This document shows, in pieces, positions 39,939-48,733 of a stretch of DNA of 55,133 nucleotides. The DNA comes from Donghicola sp041224595 (GTDB lineage: Bacteria; Pseudomonadota; Alphaproteobacteria; Rhodobacterales; Rhodobacteraceae). The number at the start of each line of letters is the position of its first letter. Position 1 is the stretch's first letter. The DNA is taken from assembly GCF_041224595.1 (NCBI RefSeq), contig NZ_JBGFGN010000105.1, positions 1 through 55,133 of the forward strand, given 5' to 3'. The notes under the pieces are model-generated. The model did not search any database, was not told the DNA's origin, and worked only from the letters and a program-made list of their open reading frames with translations. The position numbers were made by a program, and so were the translations under genes.

Positions 39939-42353
39939 TCAGGTGTTGATGACGATATCTTCGTCGACAACAATCGTCGCTCCGTCATCACCAATGGTGT
40001 AGACGTCGTAGGTCTGACCATCGATGGTCTCGGTCTCGCCAGTCGCTGTTGCGCCGGTCACGGTCAGCGTATCATCGTCTTCACCAGAAACGGTAACCTT
40101 GTCACCATTCTCGGACAGAGCAAGGATCTGCGCTTCGGTCAACTCAAGGGTCGCGTCCGACAGGAATGACAGGTCAATCGCGTCGATGTTGAACTCTTCG
40201 AGCGAGGACCAGTCCACATCGACCGCAGTATCGTCGTTGTCCGGCAGGGCGATGTAGACGGACGACGAGTTGCCAGCCTCGTCCGAGTTCTCGAGGATCG
40301 CGTCGTTGCCCAGAGTGCCGTTAATGCCGGTCGAGAAATCGACGCTGGTGTAAGTTGCAAGGTCAGTCGCGGTGGTCGCGACCTCGGTTGCAGTGCCAGC
40401 TTCGCTCACGGAGTAAACCTGAACTTCTTCGCCATCGCCGGTGGTGCGGAAACCAACGGTGTTCACGTTGTCCTGCGAGATGGTGATGAAGCCAGCATTC
40501 AGAGTCTCGGGGGTCACGTTGTCGATGGTGATCGTGGTGGTGTCACCATAATCGTCGCCGATACCGTCGTTGTTGCCCGCGATGTCAGTCACTTCGAGCT
40601 GAACTTCGACTTCGCCGTTGTCCACCGAAGGTACGACCGACGGATCAAAGGTCACAGTCCATTCGCCGGTCGCCGTATCAACGGTGGCCAGAGTTCGGGT
40701 ACTGGGATCGCCGTTCAAGCTGACATAGACTTCGGTTGCGCCGATCTCGGCGGTACCGGTCAGGGTCAGGCCATTTGCGGTGTCCTCTGCATTGAAGACA
40801 GTGCCCGTTGGGGTCAGATCGTCAATCGACAGGTTGGTTACAACGGTGTCCACAAAGACGGTGCCGGTTGCGCTGACGGTGCCATCGTCAACCTCTGCAT
40901 CGGGGTTGCTTTCGACTGCAGTGTTGCCTTCCGCATCGGTCGCGTAGATGTAGAGCGGAACGTCGTAGCGATCACCCAGAGTGACTTCGTCTTCGGGAAC
41001 AACCAGTTCCCAGTTGCCGCTTGCATCAGCAGTGACGGTGTATTCTTCGGTGCCCTGCTCGCCGCCAACACGGATCACAACAGTTGCGCCTGCTTCGGCA
41101 GTGCCGGTCAGGGTCACGCCGTCTCCTTCGACTTCTTCTGCGTTCGCAGTGAAGTCGTCGTCGTAGGCTGTACCTTCGTCGCCAAAGGATTCGTAGTCCG
41201 CAGTCACATAGGTTTCGGTATCCAGTGCCAGCTCGTCAAAGGTTGTGATCGAGTTGCCGTATTCATCGGTCGAAACGATGGTGATCGGAGTGTTGCGAGT
41301 GCCGTCCGCGTTCGCATCACCGTCAGCGACTTCGTCAGAGGTGAATGCGATGCTCCAAGTGCCGTCTTCGGCAACCGTGGTCTCGCGCGTTGTGCCGTCG
41401 ATGGTCAGGGCAACGGTCGAGTTAGGCTCGCCTTCGCCAACAATCAGAACGCCGTCCTGATCTTCGTACTCCGCTTCGTTCCAGACGTCATCGGTCGATA
41501 CAGCGCCATCGGTGATGATGGTGGTCGGCGGAATGGTGTCGACAAAGATAGTCGGGCCGTCCAATTCGGTAACGGTGCCATCAGGCTCGGTCACGGTGAC
41601 TTCGGCTTGGCTGTCGCCTTCGCCGGGGATGTTACCCGGCTCGGTCGAGACGGACCAGTTGCCGTCCGCGTCGGCCTCGGTTTCCAGAACCACGTCGCCG
41701 ATAACGACTTCAACAGTCGATCCAGCAGGCGCGGTACCGGTGATCGGGACAGTCTGGGTGTTTTCATCTGAGGTGATGGTGTAATCACCGGGATCGACAG
41801 TCGGCACGACGTCTTCATTGTTGGTTGAACTGCTACCGCCGCCATTGTCGTCGTCGCCATCCGCCAGCGCGGCTATGCCCAACAGGCCTGCTGCGGCCAA
41901 ACCTGCCGGTCCAAGACCTGCCAGAGCAGCCGGAGCCAACATAGCGACAGCCTCGTCATCGGGGGCCGCGGCAAAAACATCGTCGCCATCAACAAAGATG
42001 AGTTCGTCAGATGGGCTCCACTTGCCCCAAGTTGCGACGTCAGCATACCCGCCGAAGGTCGCGGCGCCATCGTCGCCGGTAATAATAACTTGCGACAGCT
42101 CACCGTCCGCAGACAGATAAAGTTTGCTTTCCGCGCCGCTGAAATAGTTCTCCAAGACGATCACACGACCATCTGCGAGGGCAATCTGGAGATTAGCCCC
42201 TTCACGCACGTAATTCAGTACAGAATCACGGCGCAAGTTCAGAGAAATCTCTTGGCCACCTGTAACTTGAAGAACGGTTTGACCACCTTCTCCGGCCAGG
42301 CCACCACGATAAATACCTGTGCCGTCCTTGACGACATAGTCAACTGACTGCAT
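39939..42353 (-). CDS. BapA-type adhesin with Ig-like repeats
   Basis: An 804-residue acidic surface protein. The N-terminal domain (MQSVDYVVKDGTGIYRGG, FGGYADVATWGKWSPSDELI) is the BapA prefix-like domain that anchors such adhesins. A small hydrophobic Ala/Gly/Leu segment follows (near 145-170), then four to five Ig-like repeats of about 100 residues with the recurring GTAEAGATVVI and DASGNWEL blocks. The C-terminal part (SLEEFNIDAIDLSFLSDATL) is the calcium-independent end carrying the type I signal. No RTX nonapeptides are seen. First gene of the secretion operon. GGAG precedes ATG 42353. Confidence 0.88.
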   Translation of the reverse strand: MQSVDYVVKDGTGIYRGGLAGEGGQTVLQVTGGQEISLNLRRDSVLNYVREGANLQIALADGRVIVLENYFSGAESKLYLSADGELSQVIITGDDGAATFGGYADVATWGKWSPSDELIFVDGDDVFAAAPDDEAVAMLAPAALAGLGPAGLAAAGLLGIAALADGDDDNGGGSSSTNNEDVVPTVDPGDYTITSDENTQTVPITGTAPAGSTVEVVIGDVVLETEADADGNWSVSTEPGNIPGEGDSQAEVTVTEPDGTVTELDGPTIFVDTIPPTTIITDGAVSTDDVWNEAEYEDQDGVLIVGEGEPNSTVALTIDGTTRETTVAEDGTWSIAFTSDEVADGDANADGTRNTPITIVSTDEYGNSITTFDELALDTETYVTADYESFGDEGTAYDDDFTANAEEVEGDGVTLTGTAEAGATVVIRVGGEQGTEEYTVTADASGNWELVVPEDEVTLGDRYDVPLYIYATDAEGNTAVESNPDAEVDDGTVSATGTVFVDTVVTNLSIDDLTPTGTVFNAEDTANGLTLTGTAEIGATEVYVSLNGDPSTRTLATVDTATGEWTVTFDPSVVPSVDNGEVEVQLEVTDIAGNNDGIGDDYGDTTTITIDNVTPETLNAGFITISQDNVNTVGFRTTGDGEEVQVYSVSEAGTATEVATTATDLATYTSVDFSTGINGTLGNDAILENSDEAGNSSSVYIALPDNDDTAVDVDWSSLEEFNIDAIDLSFLSDATLELTEAQILALSENGDKVTVSGEDDDTLTVTGATATGETETIDGQTYDVYTIGDDGATIVVDEDIVINT

Positions 42354-43011
42354 TGCTCTGCTCCGCCTCAAATAGGCCCGTCTTTTCGCGTGGCCTTATT
42401 ACCATTGGGATCAAGCTACCGCCTTTTGGACACAATCTCCAGTATTTTTAGGTAGCGCGGGGGCATTGTGGCCGAAATCACGCTCTATCGGACAAATCGA
42501 ATGGGTGAAACGCTGTAATTCCTCTGAATTGAGAGGCGTCGCCCTATATTTTTGCAAAATTAATCACCGCGCCCCTACATGTTCGCAATAAAATTGAGCG
42601 GCGAAGATCCGCATCCGAGCGCGAAGTTCCGGCGATAACCCAGTCGATCTGCTCATTGATTCCGAGTTATCCACAGAATGAAGGAATCGCGAAGACCCGA
42701 GACTTCGGACAGATATATAGGGCACCAGAGATCCCGATCATCCTTGTTTTATGGAGATTTTCTACGCGACATCATGGTGCGCCACCCCAGTCAAAAGTAT
42801 GAAATGCAAGCGTGTCTTACAACTATTTCGAGTTTGATATGCGACCTTAACTCGCGCTGTGATAGAAAACAGCAGAGGGTTATCTTTCGTATAGACAAGT
42901 ATAAGAACGTTTTTGCCCCAGACGGACCGCTCTCTATTTTGTATTTTTGTCGGGCAGAACGCGTGCGATATTCTCGGTCTTTTCGGCCATCGGGCGGAAA
43001 TATGGCAAGAA
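42354..43011. other. Long AT-rich intergenic region upstream of the adhesin operon
   Basis: About 660 bp without a convincing gene. It must hold the adhesin promoter. TTATCCACA at 42667-42675 is a perfect DnaA-box match. Composition is AT-richer than the flanks, as for regulatory DNA with several binding sites. A 137-codon frame here has poor protein composition and runs into purU on the other strand. Confidence 0.6.
42667..42675 (+). promoter_or_regulatory. Consensus DnaA-box sequence
   Basis: TTATCCACA, the exact consensus box. Only one copy was seen here, so it is not an origin; it may be a regulatory or chance site. Confidence 0.35.
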
Positions 43012-43039
43012 AAAGACCCGCGCCAAATGACGCGGGTCC
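43012..43039 (-). terminator. Terminator of purU
   Basis: GACCCGCG and CGCGGGTC flank a short loop. On the minus strand the stem is followed by a T-run (TTTTTCTT), directly after purU. Confidence 0.88.
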
Positions 43040-43064
43040 AGATCTTTTGAAATGTGGCAGAAGC

Positions 43065-43949
43065 TCAGCCCATGCGCTCCGACGCGTATGACCCCGGGCT
43101 TGCGGGGAAAACCACAGTCTTGTTTCCGTTCAAGAAGACACGGCGATGAATGTGGGCGTGGATCGCACGCGCCAGCACCTGCGCCTCAACGTCACGGCCA
43201 AGGGATACATAGTCATCCGGGCTTTGGGCGTGGGTCACGCGTATGGTGTCCTGCTCGATAATCGGGCCTTCATCCAAATCAGCGGTCACATAATGCGAGG
43301 TCGCCCCGATCAGCTTCACCCCGCGCTCGAACGCTTGTTTGTAGGGGTTCGCCCCCTTGAATGAGGGCAAGAACGAGTGGTGGATGTTGATGATGCGTCC
43401 GGACATCTTCTGGCACATCTCGTCGGACAGGATCTGCATGTAGCGCGCCAAAACGATCAGGTCCGCGCCGGTGTCAGTCACAACCTGCATGATCTGCGCC
43501 TCTGCCTGCGGCTTGTTCTCTTTGGTCACCTTGATGCAGTGGAAGGGGATATCGTGGTTCACGACGACCTTCTGGTAGTCCATGTGGTTCGAGATCACGG
43601 CCACAATGTCGATCGGCAGCGCGCCAATACGCCAGCGGTACAGCAGATCGTTTAGGCAGTGACCAAAGCGCGAGACCATGATGATGACCTTCATCTTCTC
43701 GCTTTCATCATGGAAGGTGAAGTCCATGTTGAACTCACCCGCCAAACCGCCAAAGCCATCCTGCAACTCGAGCAGATCTTTGCCCTGCTCGCTGCTAAAG
43801 CTCACACGCATAAAGAAGCTGCCGGTTTGCTTGTCGTCGAACTGAGAGCTGTCGGTGATGTTGCAGCCTTTGTCAGCGAGGTAGTTTGCGATGGCGGCCA
43901 CGATCCCGCGGGTCGAGGGACAGGTGACGGTCAGGGCATACTTTGTCAT
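43065..43949 (-). CDS. purU: Formyltetrahydrofolate deformylase
   Basis: A 294-residue enzyme that hydrolyses 10-formyl-tetrahydrofolate to formate and tetrahydrofolate. An N-terminal ACT domain (TVTCPSTRGIVAAIANYLAD) comes first. The formyltransferase domain has INIHHSFLPSFKGANPYKQA, holding the catalytic His, and the conserved Asp in ADLDEGPIIEQD. Start ATG 43949 with GGAT at usual spacing; the longer frame to 44066 is not conserved. In this group purU often supports one-carbon balance during methylated-compound catabolism. Single gene with its own terminator. Confidence 0.95.
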   Translation of the reverse strand: MTKYALTVTCPSTRGIVAAIANYLADKGCNITDSSQFDDKQTGSFFMRVSFSSEQGKDLLELQDGFGGLAGEFNMDFTFHDESEKMKVIIMVSRFGHCLNDLLYRWRIGALPIDIVAVISNHMDYQKVVVNHDIPFHCIKVTKENKPQAEAQIMQVVTDTGADLIVLARYMQILSDEMCQKMSGRIINIHHSFLPSFKGANPYKQAFERGVKLIGATSHYVTADLDEGPIIEQDTIRVTHAQSPDDYVSLGRDVEAQVLARAIHAHIHRRVFLNGNKTVVFPASPGSYASERMG

Positions 43950-44251
43950 GCGTGTGATCCTTGAACGGTCGTCTAGAGCGTATAATGCGAAAGATGATAG
44001 TGTTGAACTGCGCCTCGGCCCGCGTGGTTTCCCTCTTGGTGACGCAGTGCAGCTTGCCTGATACACTTCCTAGCGCGTCGGATTGGAAAGAATCTGTCGG
44101 AAAACGCCAGATCACCTGCGATTAGCGTCTTGCGCTGTCGCTCAAGGCAATGAGGGGTCGTCTGCATCATCTTCGTTCCAGAATATTGAGGGATGCCCAG
44201 AGTAAGAGGCGTGCGGGCGAGTATCCCCATCCCCCGCCCTATCGGAACGGA
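43950..44251. other. Intergenic region between aroQ and purU
   Basis: About 300 bp upstream of purU, after the aroQ terminator. It should hold the purU promoter. I looked for a folded leader but saw no riboswitch core. Confidence 0.5.
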
Positions 44252-44281
44252 AAAACGCCCGTTTCGTCTGGAAACGGGCGC
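44252..44281 (-). terminator. Terminator of aroQ
   Basis: CGCCCGTTTC and GAAACGGGCG form a perfect 10-bp stem with a five-base loop; on the minus strand it is followed by TTTTT. Confidence 0.9.
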
Positions 44282-44343
44282 TTAGATGTATGCGATGGGA
44301 ACAACGGTTTCCGATAATGAACACCGCGCCCCACTTGGAAACC

Positions 44344-44778
44344 TCAGACCAGCTGAACCAAGCGGCGTAGCGCAGCCATGTAACCTTCGATCCCCAGCCC
44401 AGCGATCACAGCTGTTGCAATATCAGAGACATAAGAGTGATGGCGGAAAGCCTCGCGGGCGTGGACATTGGAAATGTGGACCTCAAAGATCGGCATCTCG
44501 CAGGTCACCAATGCGTCGCGGATTGCCACTGACGTGTGCGTGTAAGCCGCAGGGTTGATGACGATTCCGCACGCCTCGAGACGGGCGCGCTGCACCAGTT
44601 CTACGATTTCGCCTTCGTGGTTGCTCTGGGCAAAGACCAGTTCGTACCCGTGCTCCGACGCCAGCGCACGACACTTGGCTTCGACATCAGCCAGCGTGTC
44701 ATAGCCATAGACTTCGGGTTGGCGGGTGCCCAACATGTTCAGGTTGGGCCCGTTCAGGAAAAAAATCGGTTTCGACAT
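44344..44778 (-). CDS. aroQ: 3-dehydroquinate dehydratase, type II
   Basis: A 144-residue dehydroquinase of the shikimate pathway (3-dehydroquinate to 3-dehydroshikimate). Seen: FFLNGPNLNMLGTRQPEVYG (catalytic Arg and Tyr), INPAAYTHTSVAIRDAL, and EVHISNVHAREAFR with the catalytic His. Start ATG 44778 has GGAG seven bases upstream. Standard length; it forms a dodecamer in the family. Confidence 0.97.
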   Translation of the reverse strand: MSKPIFFLNGPNLNMLGTRQPEVYGYDTLADVEAKCRALASEHGYELVFAQSNHEGEIVELVQRARLEACGIVINPAAYTHTSVAIRDALVTCEMPIFEVHISNVHAREAFRHHSYVSDIATAVIAGLGIEGYMAALRRLVQLV

Positions 44779-44929
44779 AGGGATGCTCCGGAATAGATCG
44801 GCCAAGGCCTCTCAAATTCCGGCGCTCCGGTCAATTGCAGAGCGTACAGAAGCAAGAGACAACTTCTGGACAGGCCGGCGATCTGCCCGCGCCGATCAAA
44901 GGTTGGGTTTTACGCGCACCCAAGATGCG

Positions 44930-46045
44930 TCACGTCAGCGGGTCCGTCTGATGCAGCGTGATCCGCATGCCGCCATGGGGCACGGGCGGCGTTGTGGGTA
45001 GGAATGGCAGACCCGTCGCCTTGGCCAGACCACCATCTGTAGTGATGATACCAACACGCCAGCCTTTGAAACGCTCTGACAGGGTTTTTCCCAAGGCGCC
45101 ATACAACGCAAAAAGCTGTTTCTTGTTGCCAATGCGGCCACCATAGGGTGGGTTCACGATAACAATGCCGGGCGCGCAATCGGGGCGCTGTAAGTCGCTG
45201 ACCGCTGCGTGGCGGAATTCCGTTAAAGTAGCGACGCCCGCCTTTTCTGCATTCACGGTGCTCATGTGGATCGCGCCAGTATCGCGGTCCGACCCGTAGA
45301 ACTGAGCGGGGGCCTTTTGGGGCTGCACGCCGGCCTTCATCGCGTCAAACGCGGCTGCATCGAAATTCCTCAGCGTCTGGAAAGCAAAACTACGGGTGCG
45401 GCCGGGATAGAGACCCATCGCCATTTCCGCCGCCTCGATCACAAAGGTGCCGGACCCGCACATCGGATCCAGTACCGCTTGCGACCCGTCATACCCCATC
45501 TGCCGCAGGAAAGCGGCGGCAAGGTTTTCGCGCATGGGCGCCTTGTTCACACGCTCCTTGTGGCCGCGTTTGTGCAGACTTTCACCGCTGGTATCGACGC
45601 TAAAGGTGCAGAGGTCATCCTCGATCCGCAGCTTAATCACCAACTCTGCCTCGGGATCAATCACGGCACCGACGCTGTCTTTCAGCGCGGTCTTCACACG
45701 GTCCGCTGCGGCGCGGTCGTGGTAAATCTTGGATTTACGGCAGGTGGCCTCGACCTTGACGGATACACCCTGCGGCAGCAGTGCGGCCCAGTCGATCTTG
45801 CGACTGCGCTTATCCAGCTGCGCCAAGTGCATCGCGCGAAAACTGGCAAAACGGGCCAAGACCCGCACTGGAGTCCGCAGTTGCAGATTGGCGCGCCAAA
45901 CCTCGGGCCAGTCGCCGCGAACGGTGACACCGCCCGCCTGCTGGGTCACGCCAGAGAAGCCGCGCTCGCGGGCCTCGGCGGTGATGACGCTTTCCAGCCC
46001 CGGCGGGGCAACCAAGAAGATGTCGAAGGTGTTTTCAGATTCCAT
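44930..46045 (-). CDS. Class I SAM-dependent RNA methyltransferase (RlmL N-terminal-like)
   Basis: A 371-residue N2-guanine RNA methyltransferase. An N-terminal ferredoxin-like/THUMP region (about 1-160) ends in LHKRGHKERVNKAPMRENLA. The Rossmann domain has VLDPMCGSGTFVIEAAEMA (SAM-binding) and the catalytic IVNPPYGGRIG. It resembles the methyltransferase half of E. coli RlmKL, which makes m2G2445 in 23S rRNA; the exact target is inferred. Single gene. Confidence 0.92.
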   Translation of the reverse strand: MESENTFDIFLVAPPGLESVITAEARERGFSGVTQQAGGVTVRGDWPEVWRANLQLRTPVRVLARFASFRAMHLAQLDKRSRKIDWAALLPQGVSVKVEATCRKSKIYHDRAAADRVKTALKDSVGAVIDPEAELVIKLRIEDDLCTFSVDTSGESLHKRGHKERVNKAPMRENLAAAFLRQMGYDGSQAVLDPMCGSGTFVIEAAEMAMGLYPGRTRSFAFQTLRNFDAAAFDAMKAGVQPQKAPAQFYGSDRDTGAIHMSTVNAEKAGVATLTEFRHAAVSDLQRPDCAPGIVIVNPPYGGRIGNKKQLFALYGALGKTLSERFKGWRVGIITTDGGLAKATGLPFLPTTPPVPHGGMRITLHQTDPLT

Positions 46046-46114
46046 GCCCGCTTCATTAGCGGCATTCCGGCAGGCACGCGACAGAAATCAGGTCATAGGC
46101 ACGCAAACGAAAAA

Positions 46115-46134
46115 GGGCGGGGAAACCCCCGCCC
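46115..46134 (-). terminator. Terminator of the spermidine operon
   Basis: GGGCGGGG and CCCCGCCC pair around a short loop; on the minus strand it is followed by TTTT. It lies 22 bp after the stop of the carboxynorspermidine dehydrogenase gene. Confidence 0.85.
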
Positions 46135-46155
46135 TGCATCCATCTATCAGACGAA

Positions 46156-47403
46156 TTATTCGTTCCAGGCTTTGTCTTCTCCGCCCAAGCCACCAACCTG
46201 CACACGGGTCGGCAGACCGATGTTATCGAGGATGGTGAAGAAAGGCTTGGGGTCCAGCTCTTCGACATTTTTCATCGTCTTGGCGTCCCACTCGCCGGTC
46301 GCAACCAGCATTGCGGCAGCCACGGGCGGCACACCGGCGGTGTAGCTGATCCCCTGCGAGCCAACCTCGTTGTAGGCGTCCTTGTGGTCGGCCACGTTGT
46401 AAACGAACACCTCGACGTCCTGACCGTCTTTGGTACCCTTGACCAGATCGCCGATGCAGGTTTTGCCTGTGTAGTTCGGCGCGAGGCTCGACGGATCAGG
46501 CAGCACGGCCTTCACCACTTTCAGCGGAACGACTTCCTGTCCTTCGGCGGTCTTCACAGGCTGTTCGGACAGCAGGCCAAGGTTCTGCAGAACAGTGAAC
46601 ACGTTGATGTAGTGATCGCCAAAGCCCATCCAGAAACGCACATCTGCCTGCGGGTAGTTGGTCGCAAGCGAGTGCACCTCGTCGTGGCCGGACTGGTAGG
46701 CGCGGCTGGTGCCAACGACCGGCAGCTCCCAGTCGTGACCGGTCTCGAACATCTTCTTCTCTTTCCACTGCTGGTCTTCCCAGTAGTAGACCACGCCGGT
46801 GAATTCGCGGAAATTGATCTCGGGGTCGAAGTTGGTGGCAAAGTACTTGCCGTGCGAGCCCGCGTTGATGTCCACGATGTCGATGGACTTCACCTCGTCC
46901 ATGTATTCGTCGATCGCAAAGCGCGCAAACGCGTTCACAACACCCGGGTCAAAGCCCGCACCCAGAATGGCGGTCACGCCCTTCTCGGCGCACAGGTCAC
47001 GCTTTTTCCACTCGTAGTTGGCGTACCACGGCGGGGTCTCGCAAATTTTGGTCGGGTCTTCGTGAATAGCGGTGTCGATATAGGCCGCACCGGTTTCGAT
47101 GCAGGCATCCATGACGGTCATGTTCACAAAGGCCGAGCCGACGTTGATCACAATCTGCGCGCCGGTCTTGTTGATCAGCGCTGCAACAGCCGCACTGTCC
47201 ATCGCGTCAACCTGATGGGCTTCCAGAACGCCCTCTTGCTTCATCGCGTCCTTTTCACGGACCGACTCAAGGATCGCCTCGCACTTGGAAAGCGTCCGGC
47301 TTGCGATATGGATATCACCAAGCACATCGTTGTTCTGCGCGCATTTATGCGCCACGACCTGAGCGACGCCACCAGCGCCGATGATGAGTACGTTCTGTTT
47401 CAA
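46156..47403 (-). CDS. Carboxy(nor)spermidine dehydrogenase, saccharopine dehydrogenase-like
   Basis: A 415-residue NADPH-dependent enzyme that condenses aspartate semialdehyde with putrescine to carboxyspermidine (or with diaminopropane to carboxynorspermidine). Rossmann motif LIIGAGGVAQVVAHKC at the start; VNVGSAFVNMTVMDACIETG and ILGAGFDPGVVNAFARF are typical of the family. Paired with nspC it forms the alternative spermidine route used where no SpeD is present. It is 61 bp after nspC on the same strand. Confidence 0.94.
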   Translation of the reverse strand: MKQNVLIIGAGGVAQVVAHKCAQNNDVLGDIHIASRTLSKCEAILESVREKDAMKQEGVLEAHQVDAMDSAAVAALINKTGAQIVINVGSAFVNMTVMDACIETGAAYIDTAIHEDPTKICETPPWYANYEWKKRDLCAEKGVTAILGAGFDPGVVNAFARFAIDEYMDEVKSIDIVDINAGSHGKYFATNFDPEINFREFTGVVYYWEDQQWKEKKMFETGHDWELPVVGTSRAYQSGHDEVHSLATNYPQADVRFWMGFGDHYINVFTVLQNLGLLSEQPVKTAEGQEVVPLKVVKAVLPDPSSLAPNYTGKTCIGDLVKGTKDGQDVEVFVYNVADHKDAYNEVGSQGISYTAGVPPVAAAMLVATGEWDAKTMKNVEELDPKPFFTILDNIGLPTRVQVGGLGGEDKAWNE

Positions 47404-47464
47404 CGTATCGAACCCCCTTGTCTCTGTGTTTAGGGAAAAGTTCTATCGCCCGAAGACGACGCGA

Positions 47465-48559
47465 TCACGACAAGGCTGCCGCGAAATCTTGATAATCAAA
47501 GTCCCGAACCAGACGCTCGGTTCCATCCAACTCGCGGATGGCAATAGCGGGCATCTTTACGCCATTGAACCAGTTCTTTTTGACCATCGTGTAGCCAGCC
47601 GCATCTTGAATGCTGATGCGATCCCCTGCCTTTAGCGGCTCGGGGAATTTGAATTCGCCAAAGATGTCACCGGCCAGACAAGATTGGCCGCAGACCATCC
47701 ATTCCTGATCACCGGACTGCTCCATCCGCGCGCTTTCGCGGTAGATCAACAGGTCCAGCATATGCGCTTCGATGCTGCTGTCCACAATGGCAAGGTTTTT
47801 GCCGTTGAACAGCGTGTCCAGAACGGTGACCTCGAGCGTGGTGGATTTGGTGATCGCGGCCTCCCCGGGCTCTAGATAGACCTGCACTTCATTCTGGTCA
47901 CTAAAGCGTTTCAGACGTTCGGCCAGTTTTTCCAAGGGGTAGCCTTCGCCGGTGAAGTGGATGCCGCCGCCAAGGCTGATCCATTTCATCTGGCGGATCA
48001 GGTAGCCAAAGCGCTGCTCTATGCCGTTCAACATTGCGTCAAACCGGTCAAAATCCGCATTCTCGCAGTTGTTGTGGAACATGAAACCGCTGATCAGATC
48101 GACCACGGGTTCGATATTCGCGGGATCATGTTCGCCAAGGCGGCTGAAGGGCCGCGACGGGTCCGCCAGATCAAAGCCGCTGGTCGACACACCCGGGTTC
48201 ACGCGAAGACCGCGCGTGTGGTTGCGGCTAACTTCCTCGAAACGGTTCAGTTGCCCGACGGTGTTGAAGATGACCTTGTCTGAACTTGTCAAGACTTCGT
48301 CAATCTCGTGATCCGCCCACGCCACGGAATAGGCATGGGTTTCGCCCGGAAACTTCTCTCGCCCCAGCTTCACTTCGTATAGCGAGCTAGAGGTCGTGCC
48401 GTCCATATACTCGCTCATCATGTCGAACACGGACCAAGTGGCAAAGCATTTCAGCGCCAACAAAGCCTTGGCCCCAGAATGCTCGCGCAGCCACGCGATC
48501 TTTTCCATGTTCGGCAACAGGCGCGATTTGTCGATCAGGTAATAGGGCGTCTGGAGCAT
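47465..48559 (-). CDS. nspC: Carboxynorspermidine decarboxylase
   Basis: A 364-residue PLP enzyme of the alanine-racemase-fold decarboxylases. It removes CO2 from carboxy(nor)spermidine to give (nor)spermidine. Seen: ALLALKCFATWSVFDMM with the PLP Lys near residue 37, ISLGGGIHFTGEGYP for phosphate binding, YLEPGEAAI, and the catalytic Cys in MVCGQSCLAGDIFGEF. First gene of the two-gene polyamine operon. Confidence 0.95.
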   Translation of the reverse strand: MLQTPYYLIDKSRLLPNMEKIAWLREHSGAKALLALKCFATWSVFDMMSEYMDGTTSSSLYEVKLGREKFPGETHAYSVAWADHEIDEVLTSSDKVIFNTVGQLNRFEEVSRNHTRGLRVNPGVSTSGFDLADPSRPFSRLGEHDPANIEPVVDLISGFMFHNNCENADFDRFDAMLNGIEQRFGYLIRQMKWISLGGGIHFTGEGYPLEKLAERLKRFSDQNEVQVYLEPGEAAITKSTTLEVTVLDTLFNGKNLAIVDSSIEAHMLDLLIYRESARMEQSGDQEWMVCGQSCLAGDIFGEFKFPEPLKAGDRISIQDAAGYTMVKKNWFNGVKMPAIAIRELDGTERLVRDFDYQDFAAALS

Positions 48560-48733
48560 GTCTCTGCCTTCCGGTTAGCGCATCCGCACAGGACATCGGC
48601 ATATATGGAAAGACCCCAGACCCGACAAGCCAAGGATCGCCGATAATTCACGGGAATCGTTTCCTGTGCCGATACTTAGCGCCCGTTGCCGAAAACTCCA
48701 AAGCCTGAAAGCTCACAACATTCTTACGCAGGT

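Noticed and set aside
39939..42353. RTX calcium-binding nonapeptides in the adhesin
   Set aside because: Many Asp/Gly-rich stretches exist, but no tandem GGxGxD repeats; the repeats are Ig-like.
42667..42675. Replication origin at the DnaA box
   Set aside because: Only a single box, with no cluster of boxes, no dnaA or repC gene and no AT-rich unwinding element recognised.
42678..43091. A 137-codon plus-strand frame upstream of the adhesin
   Set aside because: Arg/Ser-rich, no family features, overlaps the purU 3' end and its terminator; more like regulatory DNA.
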